This document shows, in pieces, positions 28,641 to 37,048 of a stretch of DNA of 64,000 nt (positions are counted from its first letter, which is position 1; every line of letters begins with the position of its first letter). The DNA is taken from contig NZ_BJCC01000014.1 in NCBI RefSeq assembly GCF_004309355.1, positions 62,001-126,000 of the forward strand, given 5' to 3'. Under the pieces are notes generated by a model. The model was not told the origin of the DNA. It made no database searches and saw only the letters and a list, made by a program, of their open reading frames with translations. The DNA comes from Enterococcus florum. Lineage in GTDB: Bacteria; Bacillota; Bacilli; Lactobacillales; Enterococcaceae. The position numbers and the translations under genes are program-made.

Positions 28641-29339
28641 TCATCTAAATTCCTTTTTTAAAGCATACGGGTTCTTTTCCCAATCGATACGGATTACTCG
28701 ATATGGAAAATCCTTAGACAATTGATAGCTTCCTTCTGCAGGGATCATTTCCTTTTTCATATGAGCACTTCCCTTCGCCAAATAACCTGTACCCATTTTC
28801 AACATGTCTTTCAAATTCAAATTGCTTCCTGAAAACTCTTTGACTGTACCATAATGCTTTGTGACTGAAGACAGTGACGGTCGTACGGTTTTACGCTTCA
28901 TCAATCGAATAATGTCTTCCTGCCGTTCAAAAACGTCCATTTTTCCATCTCGATCAACTTGATACTCGATATACGCTTCGATCTCTTTTAAAGTCAATCG
29001 TTGTTCTCCCGCGACGAACGCTGTACCCGTCTTTTCAGAAACAAAACTTTTTGGACTATAGACAGACATCTTTCTGTCATTCTCCAAACCTGCTTCTGCA
29101 ATGGCCAGTAAGCTGTCTGACTTTTTTAAAATCAAATACTTGGTCACCTCAATTGCGAAAGCCGTTGAAAAATAATATAAAAACTTCTTGATATCTACCT
29201 TTGTATAAAGCATTCCTAACGTTATTCCTTTTAATGGAACCTCAGGAGATACGCGAATTAATGCATTGTCTCTCCCATGAAGCTTGTACACAAAAAAACT
29301 AGAACGCTCCCCGTCCTCAAAAATAAACAGCACACGCAT
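28641..29339 (-). CDS. Hypothetical protein, possible degenerate LCP-like domain
   Basis: A 232-residue protein with no signal peptide or membrane helix. I know no close family. Its pattern resembles the LytR-CpsA-Psr core: an N-terminal strand pair (MRVLFIFEDGERSSFFVYKL), a helix and strand ending SLLAIAEAGL where LCP proteins have VDALGGV, and KEIEAYIEYQVDRDGKM then ERQEDIIRLMKRK where they have the R-x-R...ERQ block. The IPRD motif is replaced by VSPEVP, and the membrane anchor is missing, so it would not be an active wall-polymer transferase. I chose ATG at 29339 because AGGAGG lies 6-7 bases before it. It has its own terminator. Confidence 0.6.
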   Translation of the reverse strand: MRVLFIFEDGERSSFFVYKLHGRDNALIRVSPEVPLKGITLGMLYTKVDIKKFLYYFSTAFAIEVTKYLILKKSDSLLAIAEAGLENDRKMSVYSPKSFVSEKTGTAFVAGEQRLTLKEIEAYIEYQVDRDGKMDVFERQEDIIRLMKRKTVRPSLSSVTKHYGTVKEFSGSNLNLKDMLKMGTGYLAKGSAHMKKEMIPAEGSYQLSKDFPYRVIRIDWEKNPYALKKEFR

Positions 29340-29405
29340 CCTATCTCCTCCTTGTCCCATAGTATACCAAATGCTTTCTTTTAAGAATATCCGTCATTAG
29401 ACTGA

Positions 29406-29442
29406 AGAAAGAGGGAAACAAGCTTCACTTCTTGTTCCCCTC
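29406..29442 (-). terminator. Probable terminator after the small acidic protein gene
   Basis: GAGGGGAACAAG and CTTGTTTCCCTC (minus strand) form a 12-bp stem with one wobble pair and an 8-base loop, followed by TTTCTT. The T-run is short. Confidence 0.6.
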
Positions 29443-29452
29443 ACTCCGTTAT

Positions 29453-29665
29453 TTATAAAGGCTCTTCTGGACCCTCTTCTTCAATGGGAACCCATGTATC
29501 TTGAGGTTCCGCAAAATCAAAAGCTTGATTTATCGTCTGTTGATATTCCTCTTCAGTCATATCGCCATTTTCATAACTTTCACGAAATGCCAGGGTCCGC
29601 TTTTCCAACTCGGCCTCTTTTGCTTTTCTGCGCTCCAAATCTTCTTCCCATTGTTCTGTAAACAT
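29453..29665 (-). CDS. Small acidic hypothetical protein
   Basis: A 70-residue soluble protein. Residues 1-40 are a charged helix rich in E, K and R (MFTEQWEEDLERRKAKEAEL). A short MTEEEYQQ segment follows, and the tail is acidic and proline-rich (VPIEEEGPEEPL). The MTEEEY pattern resembles short-C-terminal-domain (SHOCT-like) helices, but I would not assign it. I chose ATG at 29665 because AGGAGG is 6 bases upstream; an earlier ATG at 29692 lacks a site. It lies between the LCP-like gene and glsB copy 2. Confidence 0.7.
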   Translation of the reverse strand: MFTEQWEEDLERRKAKEAELEKRTLAFRESYENGDMTEEEYQQTINQAFDFAEPQDTWVPIEEEGPEEPL

Positions 29666-29748
29666 CGTCTTCCTCCTAAAAAAAGTCGACATCGTCCAAT
29701 ATTAATTGACTAGATGCCGACAGTTTTGATCGATTGATACATACACAG

Positions 29749-29997
29749 TTACGCTTTGCTTCTTCCTACAAAAAAGGAAACCACCGCAACAACGATCACT
29801 GCTCCAATAATTGATGGAATAAGTGCCATCCCTGCCAATTGAGGTCCCCAAGAACCTAGCAGTGCTTGTCCGATAGAAGACCCAATCAAACCAGCTAAAA
29901 TATTAGCGATCCAGCCCATAGAACCTCCGCGATTTGTGATAGCTCCTGCGATCACACCGATCAATGCACCTATAAGAATGGTCCATAACCAACCCAT
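29749..29997 (-). CDS. GlsB/YeaQ/YmgE family stress membrane protein, copy 2
   Basis: An 82-residue membrane protein with the same three glycine-rich segments as the copy at 25509-25748 (MGWLWTILIGALIGVIAG, ILAGLIGSSIGQALLGSWGP, MALIPSIIGAVIVVAVVSFF). Most of the C-terminal half is identical between the copies, pointing to a duplication; only the middle differs (this copy has NRGGSMGWIAN). Start ATG after AAGGAGG. The first copy's promoter palindrome is not present here, so the two may be controlled differently. Confidence 0.9.
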   Translation of the reverse strand: MGWLWTILIGALIGVIAGAITNRGGSMGWIANILAGLIGSSIGQALLGSWGPQLAGMALIPSIIGAVIVVAVVSFFVGRSKA

Positions 29998-30261
29998 AGT
30001 TCTCTACCTCCTTTTTATAAAGTCTGATTACACCTATTATGTTACTCCGTTCCTAAACATACTTCCAAAAATATGCTCAGTCTTACCGATTTTTTTGGTT
30101 ATATATAAAAAAAATGATCGTAAATTTGAAAATGACATAAAACTTACATAAAAAAACACTCATAAGGAAAAAGCATTCCAAGATCTCTGATATTATTGTT
30201 GAAAATTTCAGAATATTTCAAATCTATTGACGATTTGATAGGATTGAAAAGAGGATGCACA

Positions 30262-31596
30262 ATGGAAAAAAAATTGCAGAAGCAAATGACTTCTCGCCAT
30301 ATCACAATGTTAGCTTTAGGCGGTGCAATCGGTGCCGGCTTATTTAAGGGAAGTGGTGAAGCAATCGGAATCGCAGGGCCTTCCGTATTATTGGCCTTCT
30401 TTTTAGGTGGACTTGTATTATTTATCGTAATGAGCGGCTTGGGCCGATTGATTTTAGAGAGTGAAAATGTCCATGGTCTATCCGGTATCGTTCAACCTGT
30501 ATTAGGGGAGCGATCTGCCGACTTCATTGATTGGCTGTACTGGTCGCTGTGGATGGTCAACATCATTGCCGAAGCGGTAGCTGCCTCAAGCTTTTTGCAA
30601 TTATGGTTCCCACATGTTCCAGCTTGGTTATTTGTGCTGATTTTAGCTCTGTTAACGACGGCAATTAATTTGTATTCCGTACGATTGTTTGCTGAAACAG
30701 AGTATTGGCTGGCTTTTGCCAAAATTACAGTAATCATCCTATTGATCATCTTAGGTATTTTTTTAGTAGGAAAAGAAGTCTTTGATATTGGAATCGTATC
30801 AACCTTTCAGCACATGAATAGTCACGGAGGTTTTGCCCCACATGGAGTGAAAGGGCTTGTCAATTCATTGTTAGTAGTTATCTATTCCTATGGCGGATCA
30901 GAACTGATTGCTATTACAGTGAGCGAGACCGAAGATCCCAAAACAGCTATCCCAAAAGCAATCAAGGGAGTGATGGGAAGAATCGTTTCGTTTTATATCA
31001 TTCCCATGTTTTTATTGTTAATTATTTATCCTTGGAATACCCTGGCACATTTGCAAGCCAGTCCTTTCGTCTTGGTTTTCGAAAAGATGCATCTGCCTTT
31101 TGCAACAGATATCATTAATTTTGTGATCGTATTAGCGTTGTTTTCATCTATCAATTCGGGCGTTTATGCTTCATCTAGAACATTGTATTTCCGGTTGAAA
31201 GAAAACTCAGGAGTTGTAGGCAAATTGGCTACATTAAATAAGCATCAGATTCCGCAAAGAGCAGTATTATTTTGTACAGGTACTTTGTATTTTGGGGTCG
31301 TGTTATCCTATTTTTTAGGAAATAAATTGTTCAATTATTTAGTAGGATCACTCTCTTATTCAGTTTTATTAACCTGGTTGCTGATCAGTGTTGCTGCTTT
31401 CCTGCTTGCTTTAAAGAAAGGCAGATGGATGGAAAAAATCTTCAGCGGTGCGGCGATCGTGACTTTACTTCTGATTTTTGCAGGAATTTTGATCAATAAT
31501 CCAATCAGTGTAACCCTTTTGACGGCAGCTATGTACGTATTGATTCTTTTAAGCTATCAAAGAAAGCACCACTCTTTTGTTTATAAGGCCAAATAA
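30262..31596 (+). CDS. APC family amino-acid permease
   Basis: A 444-residue transporter with about twelve hydrophobic segments. It shows the amino-acid permease signature near the N-terminus (MTSRHITMLALGGAIGAGLF, KGSGEAIGIAGPS) and the ITVSETEDPKTAIPKAIKGV segment in the middle loop. It likely imports an amino acid by proton symport; the substrate cannot be read from sequence. I chose ATG at 30262 because AGAGGA is 6-7 bases upstream. The upstream gap of about 260 bases is A/T-rich and has a TGATATTAT extended -10 near 30189-30197, but no clear regulatory RNA. Confidence 0.92.
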   Translation: MEKKLQKQMTSRHITMLALGGAIGAGLFKGSGEAIGIAGPSVLLAFFLGGLVLFIVMSGLGRLILESENVHGLSGIVQPVLGERSADFIDWLYWSLWMVNIIAEAVAASSFLQLWFPHVPAWLFVLILALLTTAINLYSVRLFAETEYWLAFAKITVIILLIILGIFLVGKEVFDIGIVSTFQHMNSHGGFAPHGVKGLVNSLLVVIYSYGGSELIAITVSETEDPKTAIPKAIKGVMGRIVSFYIIPMFLLLIIYPWNTLAHLQASPFVLVFEKMHLPFATDIINFVIVLALFSSINSGVYASSRTLYFRLKENSGVVGKLATLNKHQIPQRAVLFCTGTLYFGVVLSYFLGNKLFNYLVGSLSYSVLLTWLLISVAAFLLALKKGRWMEKIFSGAAIVTLLLIFAGILINNPISVTLLTAAMYVLILLSYQRKHHSFVYKAK

Positions 31597-31598
31597 AT

Positions 31599-31665
31599 AA
31601 GCATTCGTATGCTGTCTCAAAAGCTAGAATCGGCGTTTAGAGCAGTCATACGAATGCTTTTCTAT
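31599..31665. terminator. Long-loop terminator after the permease, shared with the aquaporin remnant
   Basis: AAGCATTCGTATG (31599-31611) and CATACGAATGCTT (31647-31659) are a perfect 13-bp stem around a 35-base loop. TTTTCTATTTTT follows on the plus strand. The loop is long for an intrinsic terminator. Confidence 0.7.
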
Positions 31666-31667
31666 TT

Positions 31668-32077
31668 TTACTGCCCCATCCATTTCGCAGCAGGCGCAGC
31701 GATTGGCGCGATTAGATGCCCCACTAATGGGATAGGGCTATCTCTCCAGCAACTACCGCTGGTTCTAGGCTGCGCATCATTTAAGGAGCCTGCGGTCAGA
31801 TTCAGCGCAACGATCATCAAAAAGGCCTAATATTACGCTTATAACTACAGATGCCGCCTTTGATGGCTAAACGCTTATTGTGATCACCATAGCGATCGAT
31901 CTACCAGAATTGAACTTTCCTTCTGTGATGCCTCCTAGTGAATAAGCCATACTGGGTATCGTTAAACCAAAAGCAAATCCGATAGTTAGTGTGTATCTCC
32001 TTAAGCAATTGCCACAGTGCAGTTCCTAAAAACACTAACATGAAAGTCCCAACGAGCGCCACAAACTATTCTCTCAT
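31668..32077 (-). pseudogene. Decayed aquaporin/MIP-family channel gene
   Basis: Read on the minus strand from ATG 32077 (ribosome site GGGAGA), the frame starts MRE, hits TAG at codon 4, then gives FVALVGTFMLVFLGT, a typical aquaporin first helix. After a frameshift, VAIA and TIGFAFGLT, MAYSLGGI and FNSG, SIAM follow; the NPA motif has become NSG. Another shift gives NKRLAIK, and later LNLTAGSLND, SLEPAVVAGEIALS and APIAAPAAKWMGQ with TAA at 31668. At least four stops and several frameshifts are present. Only about 400 of some 700 bases remain, so an inner part is deleted. It cannot make a working channel. A plausible old promoter (TTTACA, TATATT) lies near 32120. Confidence 0.85.
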
Positions 32078-32233
32078 GTTGTCTCTCCCTTCAAAAGTGA
32101 TAATAATTCCATTTGTAGGAATATATACCAGTTATCATTTTGTAAAGCACTACCTGATCTTCGTTACGTTCAATTAAGAATAACTCTTTAGATTCAAAAA
32201 TTTTTTTTACCTAGTTCATTAGATACATACAAA

Positions 32234-32264
32234 TAAAAAAACAGACCCTCGAAAGGATCTGTTT
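32234..32264 (-). terminator. Rho-independent terminator after ohr
   Basis: AAACAGATCCTTTCGAGGGTCTGTTT (minus strand, given here as AAACAGATCC and GGGTCTGTTT arms around TTTCGA) with TTTTTTT after it, directly behind the ohr stop. Confidence 0.88.
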
Positions 32265-32276
32265 GATCGTCATTGA

Positions 32277-32678
32277 TTAAACTAATTCGACATCGACTTC
32301 GATGTTTCCTCGTGTTGCCTTGGAATACGGACAAAATTCATGAGCTTCTTCAACGATTTTTTCTGCCTCTGATTTTTCGATTCCTGGAAGTGATGTTTCT
32401 AAAACAACACCGATCTCATAACCGCCTTCATCTGATTTGTACAATGATACTCTCGCTTTGACTTCAGAATCAGATTCTAATTGATGTTCTTTTAACATAT
32501 GTTGAACAGCACCATTGAAACAAGAAGCATATCCTGCTGCAAAAAGTTGTTCAGGATTCGTTCCCTCGGCGTGGATTGAAGGCGGTTCCACCTTCATATG
32601 CATTTTTCCATTAGGTGCTTCGACTTCACCTTGACGTCCACCACGATTGATCATTGTTGTTTCATATTGCTTTTTCAT
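32277..32678 (-). CDS. ohr: Ohr, organic hydroperoxide resistance protein
   Basis: OsmC-superfamily thiol peroxidase that reduces organic peroxides. The two redox cysteines are in GYASCFNGAVQHM (about residue 54) and HEFCPYSKATRGN (about 118), and the NPEQLFAAGYASC segment is the Ohr signature. Residues 1-133 from ATG 32678, 8 bases after AGGGAG; length is normal. Single gene between its own promoter and terminator, divergent from the iron alcohol dehydrogenase. No ohrR gene is seen nearby. Confidence 0.94.
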   Translation of the reverse strand: MKKQYETTMINRGGRQGEVEAPNGKMHMKVEPPSIHAEGTNPEQLFAAGYASCFNGAVQHMLKEHQLESDSEVKARVSLYKSDEGGYEIGVVLETSLPGIEKSEAEKIVEEAHEFCPYSKATRGNIEVDVELV

Positions 32679-32707
32679 AGCCGTTTCTCCCTTCATTTTC
32701 TTCTTTT

Positions 32708-32736
32708 AGTGTAAGGTTCTTTCTAACATTTGACAA
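32708..32736 (-). promoter_or_regulatory. Promoter of ohr
   Basis: On the minus strand, TTGTCA (32731-32736), a 17-base spacer and TACACT (32708-32713), about 30 bases before the ohr ATG. I see no clear OhrR box. Confidence 0.7.
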
Positions 32737-32788
32737 AGAACTTGCTCGAACCTTAGGCATATTTCTTTTACCTCATTTCATTTTTCTC

Positions 32789-32816
32789 TATAGTGACTAT
32801 AGAAACTGTCACTGTA
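32789..32816 (+). repeat. Inverted repeat upstream of the iron alcohol dehydrogenase
   Basis: TATAGTGAC and GTCACTGTA, arms with one mismatch, flank the 10-base centre TATAGAAACT, just upstream of the ribosome site AAGGAG. The left arm contains TATAGT, a possible -10, so a repressor bound here could block transcription. Confidence 0.5.
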
Positions 32817-32840
32817 GCCAAGAAAAAAGGAGAAGATTTA

Positions 32841-34019
32841 ATGACTGCCCATATGCCCTACCGAACGACTGCCCCGATTAATTTTGACCGAGGAATAGCC
32901 AAAGAAGTAGGAAACAAATTAGCGGATGCAGAAAAGAAAAAAACACTTTTACTTTTTGATGAAGGAATCGAAGAAGCAGGAATCAGCCAAGAAATTGCCG
33001 AATATATAAAAGACGCTGGAATTGAAGTCGTGGAGAATAATCAAATTCAGGAAGATCCGCCAGACCGCACGATCAATGAATTGGCCAAATTTGCCGCTGA
33101 GCAAAACGTAGACAGCATTGTTGCTCTAGGCGGCGGGAGCGCCATCGATACAGCTAAAGGTGTGAGCTTACTGTTAACAAATGGCGGGAAAATCAATGAT
33201 TATTTAGACCGCGGAGGAAAACAAAAACCTGGAATCTTTTTGATCGCTATTCCAACTACTGCTGGAACCGGTAGTGAATCTACTCGCGGAGCCGTGGTCA
33301 CTCTAACTGAAGAAGACACCAAAATTGCTCTTGAAGGCGATGGCTTGGAAGTCGATATTGCATTGATCGACCCGGAGCTGACCTTGGGTGTCCCTCCTGA
33401 AGTCACTGCCGCAACTGGATTTGATGCTTTATCACATGCACTAGATGGCTTTATCTCAATCAAAGCAAATGCGTTTACCAAGTACCAAAGCGCTTATGGA
33501 GTAAGCTTGTTTAGAAAGAGTATTAAAGAAGTAGTTTATAATGGCGATAATATCGAGGCACGAACCGACATGATGGCTGCCTCAGCCATCGGTGGATTGA
33601 TCATCACTGGTGCCAGCGTATCCTTGATTCATTCTTTCGCTCATTCGTTAGGCGCAGTTTACCATGTTCCCCACGGAAACAGCTGTGCAATCTTCATGCC
33701 TGCTGTGTTGGAGTTTGTTAGCGAAGAAAAATCCGAAGAAATCCGATGGATCGCTGATCTGTTTGAAGTTGATTATTCTTCAAAGGATGATGCTAAAGAA
33801 ATTGCACGCAAAACAGGAAGAGTTATTTGGCAATTAGCAAAAGAAATGGGCTTGAGCAGCATTACCGATGCAGAAGCAGAGCCAGAAAAAATGTATCAAA
33901 TCATCCAGCTGGCTCAGGAGGACCCTTCCACCGAAACGTCAGCCCGTAAGCTAGATGATGCAGGAGCAAAATGGATCATCGATCGCACGTATGAAGTCGC
34001 CAAAGAGTTAGAAAACTAG
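32841..34019 (+). CDS. Iron-containing (group III) alcohol dehydrogenase
   Basis: NAD(P)-dependent dehydrogenase of the Fe-ADH superfamily. Visible: ALGGGSAIDTAKGVSLL (cofactor loop), IPTTAGTGSESTRGAVVT, DPELTLGVPPEVTAATGFDALSHALDGF, cut here as ATGFDALSHALDGF, and the metal-binding SLIHSFAHSLGAVYHVPHG histidines. Substrate (alcohol, butanediol or similar) is unknown. I chose ATG at 32841 (392 residues), 8 bases after AAGGAG. It stands alone, divergent from ohr, and ends in a shared terminator. Confidence 0.92.
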   Translation: MTAHMPYRTTAPINFDRGIAKEVGNKLADAEKKKTLLLFDEGIEEAGISQEIAEYIKDAGIEVVENNQIQEDPPDRTINELAKFAAEQNVDSIVALGGGSAIDTAKGVSLLLTNGGKINDYLDRGGKQKPGIFLIAIPTTAGTGSESTRGAVVTLTEEDTKIALEGDGLEVDIALIDPELTLGVPPEVTAATGFDALSHALDGFISIKANAFTKYQSAYGVSLFRKSIKEVVYNGDNIEARTDMMAASAIGGLIITGASVSLIHSFAHSLGAVYHVPHGNSCAIFMPAVLEFVSEEKSEEIRWIADLFEVDYSSKDDAKEIARKTGRVIWQLAKEMGLSSITDAEAEPEKMYQIIQLAQEDPSTETSARKLDDAGAKWIIDRTYEVAKELEN

Positions 34020-34027
34020 ACCCTATT

Positions 34028-34067
34028 TAAAAAATCAACAGCCCTCATCAGGCTGTTGATTTTTTAA
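34028..34067. terminator. Bidirectional terminator (alcohol dehydrogenase / ABC permease)
   Basis: AAAAAATCAACAGCC and GGCTGTTGATTTTTT, a perfect 15-base pair around CTCATCA with T-runs both ways. Confidence 0.9.
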
Positions 34068-36163
34068 ATGTCTAGAATTTGTTTTATTTTACGCATCGAA
34101 GCATAGTAAATGATTCCTAGGAAAGCGGCTATCATTAAAACAATTGCGACATCCATTTTTGCAGCACTGATTTCGCTACTACTGAGTTGATTGTCATTCA
34201 TCCAAAACATCAAACCTGTAAAAACACTGATTAATACGGTTGCCACGACTGCAGGAACAATAAAAATCATGTTTAGTTGTCGAGTGATACATTGCTTGAT
34301 GTATTGATTGTTTGCTCCTAAGCGTTTTAAATCATCAAAAAGCTGCTTATTCATTATGCCCATCGTTGCGCTCCGCGTATAAAGGATAACACCTACCGCT
34401 GCTAAACAAATCACCGCTACATAAATGAAAACCAGGAAAAATACAAAGGTGTTGCGAACAAATTCTTTCTGATAGATGATCTTGATAGTCGGATAATACT
34501 TCCAATATTCCATCAAATCTCTACTTTCTTCAGAAAGATTCATGGAAGATAGGCCATTTGCTTGCCGATTTTCAGCAAGAGCTTTGGCATGCTGATATCT
34601 ATCATACTCTTTAGAAACGGCCATTTTCTTTGAAGCCTGATCAACAAATTGTTTATATACTGCCTTGGCGAAGGGATAAGAAGCTTCTAAATCAGACACA
34701 TTGAACAGAATTTGTTGGTTCTGATATTCTTTGGATAATCCTGCACGAATCATTTGATAATCTGAATCATTTAGAATGTATCGTTGATTCCCGTTATTCG
34801 TTAATTCCTGACACTCGATCGTGCCCTTAAACCGTAATTTCAATTTTTGCTTTGTTAAAGGATTAGTGACTTGATCCAGGTCATCATTTTTTTCATAAAA
34901 ACTCTCCGCCTGTTCGGTAAAGTTCACCTTATAGTATTGTCCTTGATTCAGTGATACCTGGTTATTCGTTTGCTTATTAAACGTCGTACTATCGATAAAA
35001 TCAGCTAACTGATAATCCTCAACGTGAGTCTCAATCAATTTTCCATCATCTGTCCAATCGCGTTCGACCCCACTGGCTAAAAGCTCAGAAAAAACTATTT
35101 CTCTATAGTCGCTTATCGTAACACCATACTCCTTGGCCAGATGGTTTAAATCTTTTTTATCTATTTCATCTTCCGTTGCTGGATAGTGCAGCCCATAATC
35201 AACGGGACTTTTCAAAACTGGTTGATTTGCTGTAGACAATTGTGGTGCATAAAAGCTGCTAAACATCGCTGCTGCCAACAATAATACGGTAATAGACATA
35301 TTGCGAACCATTTGTCGTCCTTGGAATTTCATCATGCTTGATGAAATCAGTCGATTATAATAGTGTTGAGGATTTTTTCCAGGCTTGTTTTTCATAATCA
35401 TATAGGTCATGATTCGATAGATCCCTACCAGTGACAGAAGATAAGTCACACTCCATATCCCGGATAAATTTCGATTAAAAACAGTCCCCGCAATCATGGG
35501 AACGACAAATCCCAAAAACAACCCAGAAAAAAGCATGAGAACACCGAACACACCATTTCTTTTATTCACCATTTTCAAAGGCTCATTTTTTTGATGATGA
35601 TACAAAATCTCCATGACATCTGTTCGTTTTGCAAAAAGAATCACTTGGATCAATACCAGAACTAACGCACTCATTCCAAAGGCTATCCCGATGAATACCC
35701 CGTTCAAGGTAAAGCCGAATACCATGCTCTCCAGATCCTTTAGAAACAGTTTGCAAAGCTGCCAGATCAATAAAGCTATACCTATTCCGCCTATGATTCC
35801 CATTAAAATACAAGAACCCATCAGCCGAAGTATTTCATTGGTTAATTGTTTGGCCAAATAGCTTTTCTTAGCGCCCAATGCTAGAAATACACCAGTCTCT
35901 CTACTTTTGTATTTTAGAAAAAGACTCGTTGAATACATGATGAAGATCAAACACCCCAGCAAAGCGACTGCGAAAATCATCCAGATTTGTTTTCGGCTGT
36001 CCCCACCCTCTGGGAACGTTCTTTGGACGAGCGTGCTGTACAGCATCACCGCATAAGAGGTAACTAACAGTACCGAAAAAGTGACACAAAAAAGAAACTG
36101 CGCATACTGGCGAAAATTGTATTTTCTAAGCTTTTTTAAAAGACTAGGCATGGTTAGCTTCAT
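34064..36163 (-). CDS. BceB-type FtsX-domain ABC permease
   Basis: A 699-residue permease with about ten membrane segments: seven in the N-terminal half (first at 18-42, last near 290-310), then a large extracytoplasmic domain of about 260 residues, then three more (about 578-604, 636-655 and 672-690). This topology is the hallmark of BceB/VraG-type transporters that sense or remove cell-wall-active peptides. The FtsX domain near 60-170 includes ETGVFLALGAKKSYLAKQL. The ATG overlaps the ATPase stop by 20 bases and follows GGAGGAG. Confidence 0.9.
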   Translation of the reverse strand: MKLTMPSLLKKLRKYNFRQYAQFLFCVTFSVLLVTSYAVMLYSTLVQRTFPEGGDSRKQIWMIFAVALLGCLIFIMYSTSLFLKYKSRETGVFLALGAKKSYLAKQLTNEILRLMGSCILMGIIGGIGIALLIWQLCKLFLKDLESMVFGFTLNGVFIGIAFGMSALVLVLIQVILFAKRTDVMEILYHHQKNEPLKMVNKRNGVFGVLMLFSGLFLGFVVPMIAGTVFNRNLSGIWSVTYLLSLVGIYRIMTYMIMKNKPGKNPQHYYNRLISSSMMKFQGRQMVRNMSITVLLLAAAMFSSFYAPQLSTANQPVLKSPVDYGLHYPATEDEIDKKDLNHLAKEYGVTISDYREIVFSELLASGVERDWTDDGKLIETHVEDYQLADFIDSTTFNKQTNNQVSLNQGQYYKVNFTEQAESFYEKNDDLDQVTNPLTKQKLKLRFKGTIECQELTNNGNQRYILNDSDYQMIRAGLSKEYQNQQILFNVSDLEASYPFAKAVYKQFVDQASKKMAVSKEYDRYQHAKALAENRQANGLSSMNLSEESRDLMEYWKYYPTIKIIYQKEFVRNTFVFFLVFIYVAVICLAAVGVILYTRSATMGIMNKQLFDDLKRLGANNQYIKQCITRQLNMIFIVPAVVATVLISVFTGLMFWMNDNQLSSSEISAAKMDVAIVLMIAAFLGIIYYASMRKIKQILDI

Positions 36164-36905
36164 AGGTACTCTCCTCCAGTTCCTTTAAAGCCTGAAGCAG
36201 TTCATCAAAAAAGTCATGATGAGACCCCGTACGTACCAGTTCTGTGAAGATCTTTCCATCCTTCATGACCAATACGCGGTCGCAATAACTGGCGGAAAAG
36301 GTGTCATGAGTGACCATGAAAATCGTTGCTCCTAACGTATTTTTGGCTTCTATAAATGCCTCGATTACTGTATCTCGAGATTTGCTGTCTAAATTTCCAG
36401 TTGGCTCGTCTGCTAACAATATCAATGGATCATTCATCAACGCCCTTGCTACCGCCGTTCGCTGTTTTTGACCACCAGAGATTTCTACGGGATACTTATC
36501 AGCAATCTCGCTGATTCCAAATAACTTCAATAGTTTATCAACCTTTTGTACCATTGGACGGTAAGGTGCTTTAGTAATAATTTTAGGTACGCAAACATTT
36601 TCAAAAATAGTCAAGCCGTCTAATAACATGAAATCTTGAAATACAAACCCCAGCTTTTTATTCCGAACTCCGGCCATCGCTTCCTCATCAAGCCGTTCTA
36701 GCAAAACATCGTCTAATCGAATTTCGCCTTTTTCGTAGGGAATAAAACAAGAAATACAATTTAACAAAGTCGTTTTTCCACTTCCTGAAGGTCCCATAAC
36801 CGCTACAAACTCACTTTGATCGATTTTGAATGACACATCCTTTAATACATCGTATTGAACATCCCCTGTTTGATAACTTTTAAACAAATGATCCACCCTT
36901 AACAT
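36144..36905 (-). CDS. BceA-type ABC transporter ATPase
   Basis: MacB/BceA-like ATPase that powers the adjoining permease. Walker A GPSGSGKTTLL, Q-loop VFQDFMLLDGLT, signature ISGGQKQRTAVARAL, Walker B LILLADEPTGNLD and the VTHD switch histidine are all intact, so it should hydrolyse ATP. I start at ATG 36905 because GGAGGA lies 6 bases before it and abuts the earlier ATG at 36911. Divergent from the response regulator gene, which suggests that the two-component system controls it. Confidence 0.94.
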   Translation of the reverse strand: MLRVDHLFKSYQTGDVQYDVLKDVSFKIDQSEFVAVMGPSGSGKTTLLNCISCFIPYEKGEIRLDDVLLERLDEEAMAGVRNKKLGFVFQDFMLLDGLTIFENVCVPKIITKAPYRPMVQKVDKLLKLFGISEIADKYPVEISGGQKQRTAVARALMNDPLILLADEPTGNLDSKSRDTVIEAFIEAKNTLGATIFMVTHDTFSASYCDRVLVMKDGKIFTELVRTGSHHDFFDELLQALKELEESTYEANHA

Positions 36906-36978
36906 GTTCATTCCTCCATTTCTTTACTATCAGTTTATTAAAACCACTCAGTCTCACCTATCCGGAAAAATGTAATCG

Positions 36979-37023
36979 TTGACCCTTTTTCAGTCATTTT
37001 TGGTCAAAAGGACGTGGTATAAT
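36979..37023 (+). promoter_or_regulatory. Extended -10 promoter of the response regulator with an inverted repeat
   Basis: TGGTATAAT (hexamer 37018-37023) is an extended -10. Upstream, TTGACC (36979-36984) and GGTCAA (37002-37007) are inverted copies separated by 17 bases and straddle the -35 position. A TCAGTTTAT at 36930-36938 fits one half-site of the LytTR consensus, but I found no partner at the expected 21-22-base spacing. Confidence 0.55.
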
Positions 37024-37048
37024 GAGAAAAAGATTAAAGGAGAGCTTT

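Noticed and set aside
31609-32177. Two small plus-strand ORFs in the permease-ohr gap
   Set aside because: They lie over the aquaporin remnant and terminator; the minus-strand remnants explain the sequence.
32623-32676. Possible OhrR box near ohr
   Set aside because: No inverted repeat similar to known OhrR sites was found between the ohr promoter and start.
36930-37000. LytTR direct-repeat binding sites in the transporter/regulator gap
   Set aside because: Only one good half-site (TCAGTTTAT); other CAGT words are 18 and 60 bases away rather than 21-22.
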